DNA of 64,000 nt from Embleya sp040629175 (lineage in GTDB: Bacteria > Actinomycetota > Actinomycetes > Streptomycetales > Streptomycetaceae). Below are positions 52,394-60,609 of this stretch, in pieces. The notes under the pieces are model-generated. The model saw only the letters and a list, made by a program, of their open reading frames with translations. It searched no databases and was not told the origin of the DNA. Made by a program: the position numbers and the translations under genes. Numbering within the stretch: the stretch's first letter is position 1; each line of letters opens with the position of its first letter. The stretch spans positions 1 to 64,000 of the forward strand of contig NZ_JBEXUX010000010.1 of assembly GCF_040629175.1 (NCBI RefSeq), written 5' to 3'.

Positions 52394-52962
52394 GCCTGGG
52401 CCCTGGGGGCCAGCGCCTTCAGGACCGTCGTGTGGGTGACGCCGTACTCGGCGAGCAGGTCCGCGACCAGGCCCGGGCCGGCCGTCAGTGCGAGCAGGAT
52501 GTGTTCGTCGCCGATGTGCCGCTGACCGCGCTCGATCGTCTCGCGCAACGACTGCTCCAGCACCCTCTTGGCGCCGGGCGTGAACGGCACGTGCCCGGTC
52601 CGACCGCCGCCGAACGGCCACAGCCGCCGAGTCCGCCGCGCCGGCACCAACGCGCCCTCGCCGTGCGTCTGTTCGACGCGCGCGACGATCTCGCCCACGT
52701 CGATCCCGAGGTCGGCGAGCGCCGCCTCGTCGGCCTGCGAGACGCCGCCGCGCCGCCGGGCCCGGGCCAGCCCGCGCTCGATCTCGTCCCGACCGGCCAC
52801 GAAGCCGAGCGCGGCGAGCGCGACCGAGGTCCGCGTACCCTCCGCGTCCAACAGCGCCGCAAGCATGTGCTCCTCCTCCACGCAGGCGTCGCCGGCCTGC
52901 CGCGAGTGCTCGATCGCCCCGTACACGACGCCGCGGGCACTGTCCGTGAACCTCTCGAACAT
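52387..52962 (-). CDS. Stand-alone Clp N-domain (ClpR_N) protein
   Basis: Predicted 191 residues made of two Clp N-terminal repeats: MFERFTDSARGVV with EEEHMLAALLDAEG, and PFTPGAKRVLEQSLRE with GDEHILLALTAGPG. There is no AAA+ ATPase domain. In ClpC/ClpB this domain binds adaptors and substrates; a free copy may act as a sensor, decoy or partner of ClpC. GGGAGGA lies four bases before ATG 52962, which overlaps the stop of the HTH gene (TGATG), so the two are made together. It is very likely a partner of that regulator. Confidence 0.88.
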   Translation of the reverse strand: MFERFTDSARGVVYGAIEHSRQAGDACVEEEHMLAALLDAEGTRTSVALAALGFVAGRDEIERGLARARRRGGVSQADEAALADLGIDVGEIVARVEQTHGEGALVPARRTRRLWPFGGGRTGHVPFTPGAKRVLEQSLRETIERGQRHIGDEHILLALTAGPGLVADLLAEYGVTHTTVLKALAPRAQAS

Positions 52963-53171
52963 CAGTTCCTCCCGTGCTTCTTGTGCACTGCCTGTCGGCT
53001 CACCCCGAGCTCCGCGGCGATCTCCTGCCACGACCAGCCCTGCACACGCGCACTGCGCACCTGCACGGCCTCGAGCTGTTCGAGCAGCCGGCGCAGCGCG
53101 GCCACGGCCCGTAGGCCCACTCGTGGATCGCGATCCCCCGCACGACTGGCGAGGTCGGTTGCTTCGGTCAT
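52962..53171 (-). CDS. Small HTH regulator paired with the Clp N-domain protein
   Basis: Predicted 69 residues. A charged helix (RAVAALRRLLEQLEAVQVRSAR) is followed by an HTH, GWSWQEIAAELGVSRQAVHKKHG, resembling sigma-70 region 4/Trp repressor-type motifs. The promoter places the transcription start at the ATG, so the mRNA is leaderless. Two matching operators lie across that promoter, implying autorepression. The downstream Clp-N gene overlaps by 1 bp. It is a known pairing in actinobacteria, as far as I recall, but its stimulus is not established. Confidence 0.88.
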   Translation of the reverse strand: MTEATDLASRAGDRDPRVGLRAVAALRRLLEQLEAVQVRSARVQGWSWQEIAAELGVSRQAVHKKHGRN

Positions 53172-53175
53172 ATCC

Positions 53176-53218
53176 GTCAACCTACGTTGACATTCCGCAT
53201 CTGTCAACCACGATTGAC
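53176..53218 (-). promoter_or_regulatory. Twin operators over the leaderless promoter of the HTH/Clp-N operon
   Basis: Two 16-bp near-palindromes, GTCAACCTACGTTGAC (53176-53191) and GTCAACCACGATTGAC (53203-53218), centres 27 bp apart. On the minus strand TTGACA (53202-53207) and TAGGTT (53179-53184) with a 17-bp spacer form a good promoter. The first operator covers the -10 box and the second the -35 box. Confidence 0.7.
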
Positions 53219-53322
53219 ACCCACGTCGCCGGAAAGGCTGCCGAGCGACCGCCGGAAAGGCCCTCCGGAAGCCGTCGAAAAGAGAGCGCACGCACCCCGC
53301 CGACCCGCTACGGTCGCGAACC

Positions 53323-54279
53323 ATGCGAATTCTTGTACTCGGAGGCACCGCTTTCGTGGGCCGGGCGATCGTCGAGGACGCACTGGTCCGGGGCGCCGAG
53401 GTAACCCTGTTCGGCCGTGGCAGAACCGGCACCGACCTCTTCCCGCAGACCTCCCGGCGAATCGGCGACCGCGACACCGGCGACTACTCGGCACTGCGCG
53501 ACGGCGAGTGGGACGCGGTGGTGGACGTCAGCGGATACGTACCGCGCCATGTCGGCCAGGCGATGGCCGTACTCGGCGACCGGGTCGGCCGCTACCTGTT
53601 CGTCTCCAGCCAAGCGGTGTACGTACAGTCCGGGGTCGGCCCCGGCTCGGACGAGGACACCCCCCGCCGCCCTCCCGTCCGCGACACCGAGGAACTCGAC
53701 AACGACACCTACGGCCCCTGCAAGGTCGCCTGCGAGGACGACGTACTCGCCCGCTACGGCGACCGCGCCACCATCGTGCGCCCGGGCAAGGTCGCCGGTC
53801 CCCACGACGTCCAGGAAACCTTCACCTACTGGACCCGCCGAGCCGCCCGAGGCGGCCGCGTCGCCCTCCCGGGCCGACCCGAACAGCCGATCCAGATCGT
53901 CGACTCCCGCGATCTGGCCCGCCTGGTCACCCAGCTCCTGATCGACAACCGCCCCGGCGCCTTCCACGCCGTGGGGCCGGCCGAACCAACCACCCTGGGC
54001 GACCTGATCCACACCTGCGCCCATGTCGCCGGCACCGAGGTCGAAATCGTCCCCGTCTCCCCCGACGCGGTCCCCGACCCCTTCCCCCTGGTCACCCCCG
54101 AGCACCAATGGGCCACCCGCCAACGCAGCGCCGCCCGCGCCCGCGCCGCCGGCCTCCCGTCCACCCCCCTCTCCACCACCGCCGCCGACGTGCTCGCCTG
54201 GGACCGAGCCCGAGGCGAACCCCCGCTCTCCCAGGGCCTCTCCCCGGAGCAGGAGGCCCGCCTGCTCGACAAGACCTGA
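53323..54279 (+). CDS. NAD(P)-dependent epimerase/reductase (atypical or extended SDR)
   Basis: Predicted 318 residues. ILVLGGTAFVGRAI gives the dinucleotide-binding GxxxxxG site at residues 7-13; FVSSQAVY and a Tyr-x3-Lys-like YGPCKVACE (about 130-138) follow. The C-terminal part has PIQIVDSRDLARLV, typical of proteins related to isoflavone-reductase-like and plastid CSP41-type epimerases. The substrate is unknown. A TACGGT box at 53309-53314 places the transcription start about at ATG 53323, so this mRNA is probably leaderless too. Confidence 0.85.
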   Translation: MRILVLGGTAFVGRAIVEDALVRGAEVTLFGRGRTGTDLFPQTSRRIGDRDTGDYSALRDGEWDAVVDVSGYVPRHVGQAMAVLGDRVGRYLFVSSQAVYVQSGVGPGSDEDTPRRPPVRDTEELDNDTYGPCKVACEDDVLARYGDRATIVRPGKVAGPHDVQETFTYWTRRAARGGRVALPGRPEQPIQIVDSRDLARLVTQLLIDNRPGAFHAVGPAEPTTLGDLIHTCAHVAGTEVEIVPVSPDAVPDPFPLVTPEHQWATRQRSAARARAAGLPSTPLSTTAADVLAWDRARGEPPLSQGLSPEQEARLLDKT

Positions 54280-54421
54280 CCCCCGCCCCCACCCCGGCGC
54301 CCGCAAGCCGACCTCCCCCGCCAAGCCCCAGGTCAGCCCCACCCATCCCGGTCCGATCCCCCTCCGGATCTTTGATATGGTTCTCCACGTCGCCGCACGA
54401 AACACCAGCGGAGACCACCCG

Positions 54422-54505
54422 GTCCGGGTGGCGGAATTGGCAGACGCGCTAGCTTGAGGTGCTAGTGCCCGAAAGGGCTTGGGGGTTCAAGTCCCCCCTC
54501 GGACA
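54422..54505 (+). tRNA. tRNA-Leu (anticodon GAG)
   Basis: Class II tRNA of 84 nt. The acceptor arms GTCCGGG and CTCGGAC pair with one G-U. The anticodon stem CTAGC/GCTAG holds loop TTGAGGT with anticodon GAG at 54456-54458. A variable arm (TGCCCGAAAGGGCTT) and the T arm GGGGGTTCAAGTCCCCC are clear. CCA is not encoded; the discriminator is A. A TATGGT box at 54376-54381 may be the promoter. Confidence 0.97.
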
Positions 54506-54690
54506 CAGGCCGTAACCCCAATTTGTGCGGGTCGAGGATCACCTCGGCTCGCACTTTTTGCGTTCCGGTGTCGTATGTGAGCCGTAGCCCGAGCGCGTCG
54601 TGGGTCGCCTTCTTGAACTGCGGTTTTGCCTCGACGAGCGCCATACGGATGTCCCCGATGCCGTGCGCACGAGTGCTTCCATCTCGTTCC
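54487..54690 (-). pseudogene. C-terminal remnant of a large serine recombinase abutting tRNA-Leu
   Basis: On the minus strand the frames read GIGDIRMALVEAKPQ, then LGLRLTYDTGTQKVRAEV, then, after a frameshift near 54520-54530, IGVTACVRGGT and a stop inside the tRNA 3' end. LGLRLTY followed by KVRAE and a terminal VRGGT is the usual tail of actinobacterial serine integrases whose last codons are supplied by the tRNA attachment site. Everything upstream of this tail is missing. It marks a past integration of a mobile element at this tRNA. Confidence 0.7.
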
Positions 54691-54847
54691 TCTCCATGCG
54701 CCGGCCCTGCGCGCATCCGTCGGTGCGCCGCTCCCAGAGGCGGGACGCGGCGACGTGACCCGAATCGAGGCGGCGGCCCGCGCCGGATCGACCGAGGCGG
54801 AGACCGCGAGTTCGCCGCAGGCATCGGCTCCTGGGACGCTGCGCCCC

Positions 54848-54864
54848 AGTGCCCGAGAGGGCTT
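54848..54864 (+). repeat. 17-bp near-copy of the tRNA-Leu variable arm
   Basis: AGTGCCCGAGAGGGCTT matches tRNA positions 54464-54480 at 16 of 17 bases, 384 bp downstream. With the recombinase tail between them it may be a decayed attachment-site copy. Confidence 0.5.
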
Positions 54865-54935
54865 CTTGCGGTGCCCGTACCCTGATCGCGGCGCGGCCGC
54901 GACGGGCGTGCCCAAACCACAACGGGGGATTCACC

Positions 54936-57047
54936 GTGGAAGGTCTGCTCCTCGACGGCCGCTACCGCTGTGTCGTGTGTATCGGCAGTGGCGGGATGGG
55001 CGACGTGTGGCGTTGCCGCGACGAGCGCATCGGGCGGGATGTCGCGGTCAAGCTGTTGTCGTACGCCGCGAACTCCGGCGGCGCACCCGACCGCTTCGAG
55101 CGCGAGGCGCGCATCGTGGGTGCGCTGGGCAGCCCGGCGATCGTGACCGTGCACGACTTCGGGCGGGCCGAGGTCGGCGGGCGGATGACCCCCTACCTGG
55201 TGATGGAACTGCTCGCCGGCACCGCGCTGAATGCCCGTCTCATGACCGGAGTTCCGGTGCCGGTCGCCGACGTGGTGGCCTGGGGCAGCGCGGTGTGCAT
55301 CGCGCTCGAACACGCGCACGCGCGCGGCGTGGTCCACCGCGACATCAAACCCGCCAACGTCTTCCTGTGCGCCGACGGGTCGGTCAAGGTGCTCGACTTC
55401 GGCATCGCCCGGATCGTCGAACCGGACGCCGGGCACACGCCGATGACGGTTACCGGCGCGATCCTGGGCACCCCGCACTACATGTCCCCGGAGCAGGCGG
55501 GCGGCAAGAAGGCGGACCACCGCAGCGACCTGTACTCACTGGGCTGCCTCCTGTACGCCCTGGTCGACGGGCAGCCGCCGTTCCACGCCGAGTCCATGTA
55601 CGGCATCGCCATGCAGCACCTGACCACGCCGCCTCGTCCGCCGGGTCCGGAGCGTCGGGGGCTGCCGGAGGACTTGCGGCAACTGATTCTCGCGTTGCTG
55701 GCCAAGGCGCCCGAGGACCGGCCGCAGAGCGCGGTGGAGGTACGCGAACGCCTGGCCGCGATCGGGGCCGACGGCAGTGCCGGGGATGGTGCCCCTGGCG
55801 GTATCCCGGCACGTCCGCGCGTGCCTCCGATGATGCCCCCAGCCCCTGTCTTGCCCGGCTCGGCGCCCGCGCCCGAGCCGGCAGCCCGGCGCCGCAAGTT
55901 CGTCCTCGGCGCTGTCGCGGCCGTCGTCGCGCCGGCACTTGCGGTTGCCCTCGCCATCCAGTGGACGGAAGGCGACGACTCGGGGAACAAAAGGAAAGGC
56001 GCCGCGAGCGGCCAGTCGGACACGAGAACGAACCCCGCTACCGACCCGAACGCGAAACGGGACTCGACCTCACCCGCTGCCCCACCCGCCGGCGGATCCG
56101 GGGCGAGAGCCGACGCGATCCCGGCCACCTTCGAGGAAGCCGAGGCCCGCAAGGCGACCGTCCCGCTCATGTCGCAGATCCGGGCGACCGACCCCTGCGC
56201 GATGCTCGACCGTGAGTTCCCGAAGCGTTTCGGCTCGGTCGTCGTCGAGACGGCACGCCAGGCGCAGAAGTTCACCGAGTGCCAGATCGTGGCGAACAAC
56301 GGCGGTGCGACCGACCTGAGTGTGCGGTTCCGGGTCGAGTTGGGCGTCCTGCTCACCGCCCAGGAACGCGCCAAGCTGACACCCGTCACGGTGGACGGCG
56401 TCGCACTCTTCCAGGATCAGGTGTCCGCGTCTGCCAACACCTGCACGGTCACCCTCCCCTTCGGGGACAGCGGGTTCGGGGCGGCGGTGCAAGTCAACCA
56501 GCACTACCCCAACAAGGGGTCGGACCAGGCACCGTGGGCCGAGGGCTGCGCAACCGCCAAGTCGTACGCGGTCCTCATCGCCCCGAAGGTCACCAAACTG
56601 GCGCCGCGCGCAACGGCCCCGACCGGACACACACTCGTCGGCAAGGACCCGTGCAACTCGATCGACGCGTCGGCGCCCAAGGTCCAGGGCTGGACGTACC
56701 AGGGCATCAGCCGCAACCTTCCCTACCGTTGCTCGGTCAAGCTGGTGAACGGCGACTCGACCTACACCGTCGCGATCACCTACAAGCGGGACGCCGAGCA
56801 GGTGGCCGCAGGCGCCAAGCCGATCTCGGTGCGCGGCATGAACGGCATCGAACTGTCCGACAGTGGAAAGACATCGTTCTGCATCGCGTCGCTGACCTAC
56901 GTCCGCGAAACATCCGGCACGGCGTGGGACGCCCAACTCATCAGCCTGGACGTCAACCAGGAGTCGGACAAGGGCGGCTCCACGCTGGACACCTGCGCCC
57001 TGGCCGACACCGTCTTCAAACTGGTGACCGACGCACTCGGCGGCTGA
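54936..57047 (+). CDS. PknB-type Ser/Thr protein kinase with duplicated extracellular domain
   Basis: Predicted 703 residues from GTG 54936 with GGGGGA upstream. The kinase domain (about 8-275) is intact: GSGGMGDVW glycine loop, VAVKLL, HRDIKPAN, DFGIAR and a TPHYMSPEQ activation segment. A Pro-rich juxtamembrane stretch leads to one membrane segment at about 320-341. The extracellular part holds two similar modules, each opening with a DPC motif (ATDPCAMLD near 412; GKDPCNSID near 570) and a second Cys, resembling DUF3558-type folds, instead of PASTA repeats. It probably senses an envelope signal. It lies just beyond the fossil integration site. Confidence 0.92.
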   Translation: MEGLLLDGRYRCVVCIGSGGMGDVWRCRDERIGRDVAVKLLSYAANSGGAPDRFEREARIVGALGSPAIVTVHDFGRAEVGGRMTPYLVMELLAGTALNARLMTGVPVPVADVVAWGSAVCIALEHAHARGVVHRDIKPANVFLCADGSVKVLDFGIARIVEPDAGHTPMTVTGAILGTPHYMSPEQAGGKKADHRSDLYSLGCLLYALVDGQPPFHAESMYGIAMQHLTTPPRPPGPERRGLPEDLRQLILALLAKAPEDRPQSAVEVRERLAAIGADGSAGDGAPGGIPARPRVPPMMPPAPVLPGSAPAPEPAARRRKFVLGAVAAVVAPALAVALAIQWTEGDDSGNKRKGAASGQSDTRTNPATDPNAKRDSTSPAAPPAGGSGARADAIPATFEEAEARKATVPLMSQIRATDPCAMLDREFPKRFGSVVVETARQAQKFTECQIVANNGGATDLSVRFRVELGVLLTAQERAKLTPVTVDGVALFQDQVSASANTCTVTLPFGDSGFGAAVQVNQHYPNKGSDQAPWAEGCATAKSYAVLIAPKVTKLAPRATAPTGHTLVGKDPCNSIDASAPKVQGWTYQGISRNLPYRCSVKLVNGDSTYTVAITYKRDAEQVAAGAKPISVRGMNGIELSDSGKTSFCIASLTYVRETSGTAWDAQLISLDVNQESDKGGSTLDTCALADTVFKLVTDALGG

Positions 57048-57252
57048 GCCACCACGCCGCATCCCCCGCCGGCGCGTCCGGCGCCGATGCCCGAGGAAGG
57101 CGCCTGCTCCGGGCCGTGGGTGCCGAATGGTCCATCCGCGCAGGTCAGGCTGCGCGTCGGCACCCGTGGACGGTGGTCGAACGGGTACGCGGCCACCCAC
57201 GAGGGAAGACCCGACCCGCTCCGACGGCACGTGCCCGGCCGCCCTCGGGCGG

Positions 57253-58833
57253 TCAGCCACCCGCCCCCGGGGGGCCGTCGCCGCGCAGTCGTTCCAGGTC
57301 CGAGGCGCGTACCTGGATGACGAACACGGCGATCACCACGGCGATCACCGCGAAGATCGCGGCCGTCACGAAGGCCGTGGAGATGCCGGTGGTCAGCACC
57401 TGGTGACTCCATGGCGCGGGCAGCACGCCGGTGCGCTCGAAGTTCGCCCGCTCGGCGGGGCTCGCCTGGGCGAGGAACTCGGGCACCTGATCCTTCGCCT
57501 CGTTGCGGTTGGCCGTGCCGAAGACGGTGACCAGGATGGACAGGCCCAGCGAACCGCCCACCTGCTGGGTGGCGTTGAGCAGGCCCGTGGCGGCGCCGGT
57601 TTCGTGGCGGGCGACGCCGGAGACGGCCATCAGGGTCAGCGACACGAACTGCATGCCCATGCCGAGGCCGAAGATCAGCGTCGGGCCCAGGATGCTGCCG
57701 GCGTAGGTGCTGTGTACGTCGGTACGGGTCAGCCAGGCGAGGCCGGTCGCCGCCAGGATGGCGCCGACGACCATGAAGGGTTTGGGTCCGTAGCGCGGCA
57801 GGAGCTGGGAGGAGAAGCCGGCGCCGACCGCGACCACCGCGCTGATCGGGAGGAAGGCCAGGCCGGCCTGAATCGGGCTGAAGCCCAGGACATCCTGGAC
57901 GAACAGGGTGAGGAAGAAGAACATCCCGAAGATCGCCGCGGCCAGGCACAACATGATGCCGTACGTGCCCGCCCGATTGCGGTCCGCGAACATCGCCAGC
58001 GGGGTGATCGGCTGCCTGGAGTTGCGCTCGACGGACACGAAGATCACGAGCAGTACGGCGGCCGCCGCGAACGCGCCCAGGGTCAGGGCGTCCCGCCATC
58101 CCTCCTGGGCGGCGCGGATGAACCCGTAGACGAGCGAGCCGATGCCCAGCGTGGAGGTCAGCGCGCCGAGCAGGTCGAAGTGGCCGGGATGGCGCTCGGA
58201 TTCCCTGATGTAGCGCGGCGTGGCCAGCACGATGAGCAGGCCGATCGGCACGTTGACGAAGAACACCCACCGCCAGTCCAGCCATTCGACCAGGACACCG
58301 CCGGCGAGCAGCCCGATCGCGCCACCGCCGGCGGAGACCGCCGCGAACACGCCGAAGGCCCGGTTCCGGGCCGGGCCTTCGGGAAACGTCGTGGTGATCA
58401 ACGCGAGTGCGGTCGGGGAGGCGATGGCGCCGCCCACACCTTGCAGGGTCCGCGCGGCGAGCAGTTCCGGCGCGCTCTGCGCGAGTCCGCCGAGCAGCGA
58501 GGCGATCACGAACAGCAACACGCCGAAGACGAACACCCGCCTGCGGCCCAGGATGTCGCCGGCTCGCCCGCCGAGCAGCAACAGGCCGCCGAAGGTGAGC
58601 GTGTAGGCGTTGAGCACCCAGGACAGGCTGGTGGTGGAGAACTCCAACGAGCGTTGGATGTGCGGCAGGGCGATGTTCACGATGGTGATGTCCAGGACCA
58701 CCATCAACTGGCACGAGGCGATCACCGCGAGCGCGGCACCACTGCCGCCGCTTCGTGGGGATGCGGCGGCGGTGGCGCCGCTTCGCCCGGATCCGGCGGC
58801 GGCCTGCGGGGGTGTCGCGTGCGGGTTCGCCAT
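57253..58833 (-). CDS. EmrB/QacA-type MFS drug exporter (14 membrane segments)
   Basis: Predicted 526 residues. The DHA2 signatures are visible: LDITIVNIALPHIQ in segment 1, GRAGDILGRRRVFV in the first cytoplasmic loop and GGGAIGLLAGGVL (motif C, antiporter type) in segment 5. About 14 hydrophobic segments are present. The start MANPHATPP at 58833 is supported by AGGA eight bases upstream. No TetR- or MarR-type regulator is adjacent; a pair of 14-bp direct repeats lies just upstream. Substrate unknown. Confidence 0.92.
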   Translation of the reverse strand: MANPHATPPQAAAGSGRSGATAAASPRSGGSGAALAVIASCQLMVVLDITIVNIALPHIQRSLEFSTTSLSWVLNAYTLTFGGLLLLGGRAGDILGRRRVFVFGVLLFVIASLLGGLAQSAPELLAARTLQGVGGAIASPTALALITTTFPEGPARNRAFGVFAAVSAGGGAIGLLAGGVLVEWLDWRWVFFVNVPIGLLIVLATPRYIRESERHPGHFDLLGALTSTLGIGSLVYGFIRAAQEGWRDALTLGAFAAAAVLLVIFVSVERNSRQPITPLAMFADRNRAGTYGIMLCLAAAIFGMFFFLTLFVQDVLGFSPIQAGLAFLPISAVVAVGAGFSSQLLPRYGPKPFMVVGAILAATGLAWLTRTDVHSTYAGSILGPTLIFGLGMGMQFVSLTLMAVSGVARHETGAATGLLNATQQVGGSLGLSILVTVFGTANRNEAKDQVPEFLAQASPAERANFERTGVLPAPWSHQVLTTGISTAFVTAAIFAVIAVVIAVFVIQVRASDLERLRGDGPPGAGG

Positions 58834-58860
58834 GATGCGTCCTACGCCGTCTTGCGAGTC

Positions 58861-58890
58861 CTGCGGATCCTTCGCCCTGCGGATCCTTCG
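58861..58890. repeat. Direct repeat upstream of the MFS gene
   Basis: CTGCGGATCCTTCG occurs at 58861-58874 and 58877-58890, 16 bp apart. Each copy contains the palindrome GGATCC. It is 28 bp before the exporter start codon and could be an operator. Confidence 0.5.
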
Positions 58891-59067
58891 GGTCCTGCGC
58901 TGCCGAGGGCCGCGTCCGACGCGGCGCCGTCCGGCGAAGGGGCGGCGGGCCGCCCACCCGGGCGATATTCGCCCACTCGTTCGACCGTAAACCCGGACCC
59001 CCGCCGCCACCACCCGGCGGAGTCTCTTGCGGTCCGTTCCTCCGCGAAGGGCCCGCGCCCGGCTTCG

Positions 59068-59104
59068 CCGGTCACCGCGCGGGATCCACCCGGGCGGTGA
59101 CCGG
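59068..59104 (-). terminator. Terminator of the serine hydrolase gene
   Basis: Perfect 11-bp stem CCGGTCACCGC / GCGGTGACCGG with a 15-nt loop, 12 bases beyond the stop. Confidence 0.65.
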
Positions 59105-59116
59105 CATTGCGACGAC

Positions 59117-60448
59117 TCAGGCCGTCTTCGGGGTGGCGCGTACGCCCATGTGCAGGTACGACGAGCCGTCGGCGAGTTCGTAGAAGACCATGCTGTCCCA
59201 GAGCGGGCTGCCCTCGCGGCGGCCCACGAACGTGGTCTCGTCGACGGATATCAGGTCCCAGTCCATCGCCGGCGAGATGTCCGCCAGCTCGCCGGTGACC
59301 TCGACGTGCAGGTGGAACCTGCCGTCCTCCTCCACGGTCACCGTGGCGAGGCAGCCGACCCGCTCGTACGTTCCGACGTAGCGGGCGACGTCGACGTCGA
59401 CCGGCGTCTCCGGCGGGCCGAGCAGTTCCGGCATCTCGACGTCCGCCAGCGCGGCGAACAGCTCGCGGCCCAGGGCCCGCTGCAGCGCGGCGGTCTCGCC
59501 GCCGTTGGCCAGCAGGCAGACCACCGTGCCGGTGTCCGGGATGACCCAGAGCATCGCGGCCTGGCCGATGGTGTTGCCCGCGTGCATGATCACCCGGTGT
59601 CCGGACCACTCGTCGAGGATCCAACCGATCCCCCACTCCGGGGCGAGCGTGTACGGGTTCGGCAGGCGCACCTGCGACACGACCATCGCCTCGGGCGCGG
59701 CCAGCAGGTCGGTGCCCAGGTGGGCGCGCCCGAACGCGACCACGTCGCTCGCTCGCGCGCAGATCAGCCCGGCCGGCCCCATGGCCCGCGGCAGGCCCCA
59801 TACCGGCGTCGGCTTGCCGTCCTCGACGTGCCCCGTCGCCGCACTGAACCGCAGCACGTCCTCCGGCAGCGTCCAGGTGTGCGTCAGGCCCAGGGGTTCG
59901 CAGATCTGCTCGCGCAGCGCCTCGTCCCAGCTCTTGCCGGTGAGCCGCTCGATGATGCGCCCCGCGATCACGAAGCCGGAGTTGCAGTACGAGAACGACT
60001 CGCCGATCGGGTGGTTCTGGGTGAGGTCGGCGCAGGCCGTGAGGTACTTCTCCAGACAGTCGTCGCCGCGCCCGGTGTCCAGGAACAGGTCGCCGTCGAT
60101 ACCGGAGGTGTGCGTCAGCAGGTGCCGCACGGTCACCGTCTTGGTCACCTCGGCGTCGGCGACCTTGAACTCGGGCAGCAGGTCGACGACCGGGGTGTCC
60201 AGCGTGAGTCGACCCTGTTCGACCAGCAGCATGAGCTGGGTCGCCGTCCAGACCTTGGATACCGAGCCGATCTGGAACAGTGAGTCGGTGGAGACCGGCG
60301 TCCCGGTGTCCTTGTTCAGGACTCCGGCGGCGAAGGAGTGCACCTCGCCCTCGTGCAGAAAGGCCAGGCTCGCGCCGGGCACCTCGAATTCGACGGTCAG
60401 CTCGGCGAGGCGGGCGTTCCAGTACGCGGCGTCGACGGTTGCGGTCAT
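59117..60448 (-). CDS. Serine hydrolase of the beta-lactamase/class C esterase family
   Basis: Predicted 443 residues, no signal peptide. SVSK in FQIGSVSKVWTATQ (about residue 60) is the catalytic S-x2-K and YCNSGF (about 155) the Y-x-N motif; HAGNTIGQAAM near 285 fits the third motif region. A separate C-terminal lipocalin-like domain of about 100 residues follows (VGTYERVGCLATVTV). Family members are esterases, D-aminopeptidases or peptidases; lack of export suggests a cytoplasmic esterase. GAGG lies four bases before the ATG. Confidence 0.88.
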   Translation of the reverse strand: MTATVDAAYWNARLAELTVEFEVPGASLAFLHEGEVHSFAAGVLNKDTGTPVSTDSLFQIGSVSKVWTATQLMLLVEQGRLTLDTPVVDLLPEFKVADAEVTKTVTVRHLLTHTSGIDGDLFLDTGRGDDCLEKYLTACADLTQNHPIGESFSYCNSGFVIAGRIIERLTGKSWDEALREQICEPLGLTHTWTLPEDVLRFSAATGHVEDGKPTPVWGLPRAMGPAGLICARASDVVAFGRAHLGTDLLAAPEAMVVSQVRLPNPYTLAPEWGIGWILDEWSGHRVIMHAGNTIGQAAMLWVIPDTGTVVCLLANGGETAALQRALGRELFAALADVEMPELLGPPETPVDVDVARYVGTYERVGCLATVTVEEDGRFHLHVEVTGELADISPAMDWDLISVDETTFVGRREGSPLWDSMVFYELADGSSYLHMGVRATPKTA

Positions 60449-60609
60449 GGGACCTCTTTCGCAGTGGGCTGGGCGGGGCGTACCGGCACGCTACGCGGAG
60501 CCGGCGCTCCCGCTCATGGCCGTGACGACGAACCCGAGAGCGACCCTTGGTGCGAACGCACAAGTGCCGACGCCCGCCCCGCGCGCGCACCGCCGCGAAT
60601 CCGCCCGCG

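Noticed and set aside
57239..57252. Short hairpin at the end of the MFS gene
   Set aside because: Only a 5-bp stem with a 4-nt loop; in this GC content it is not significant.
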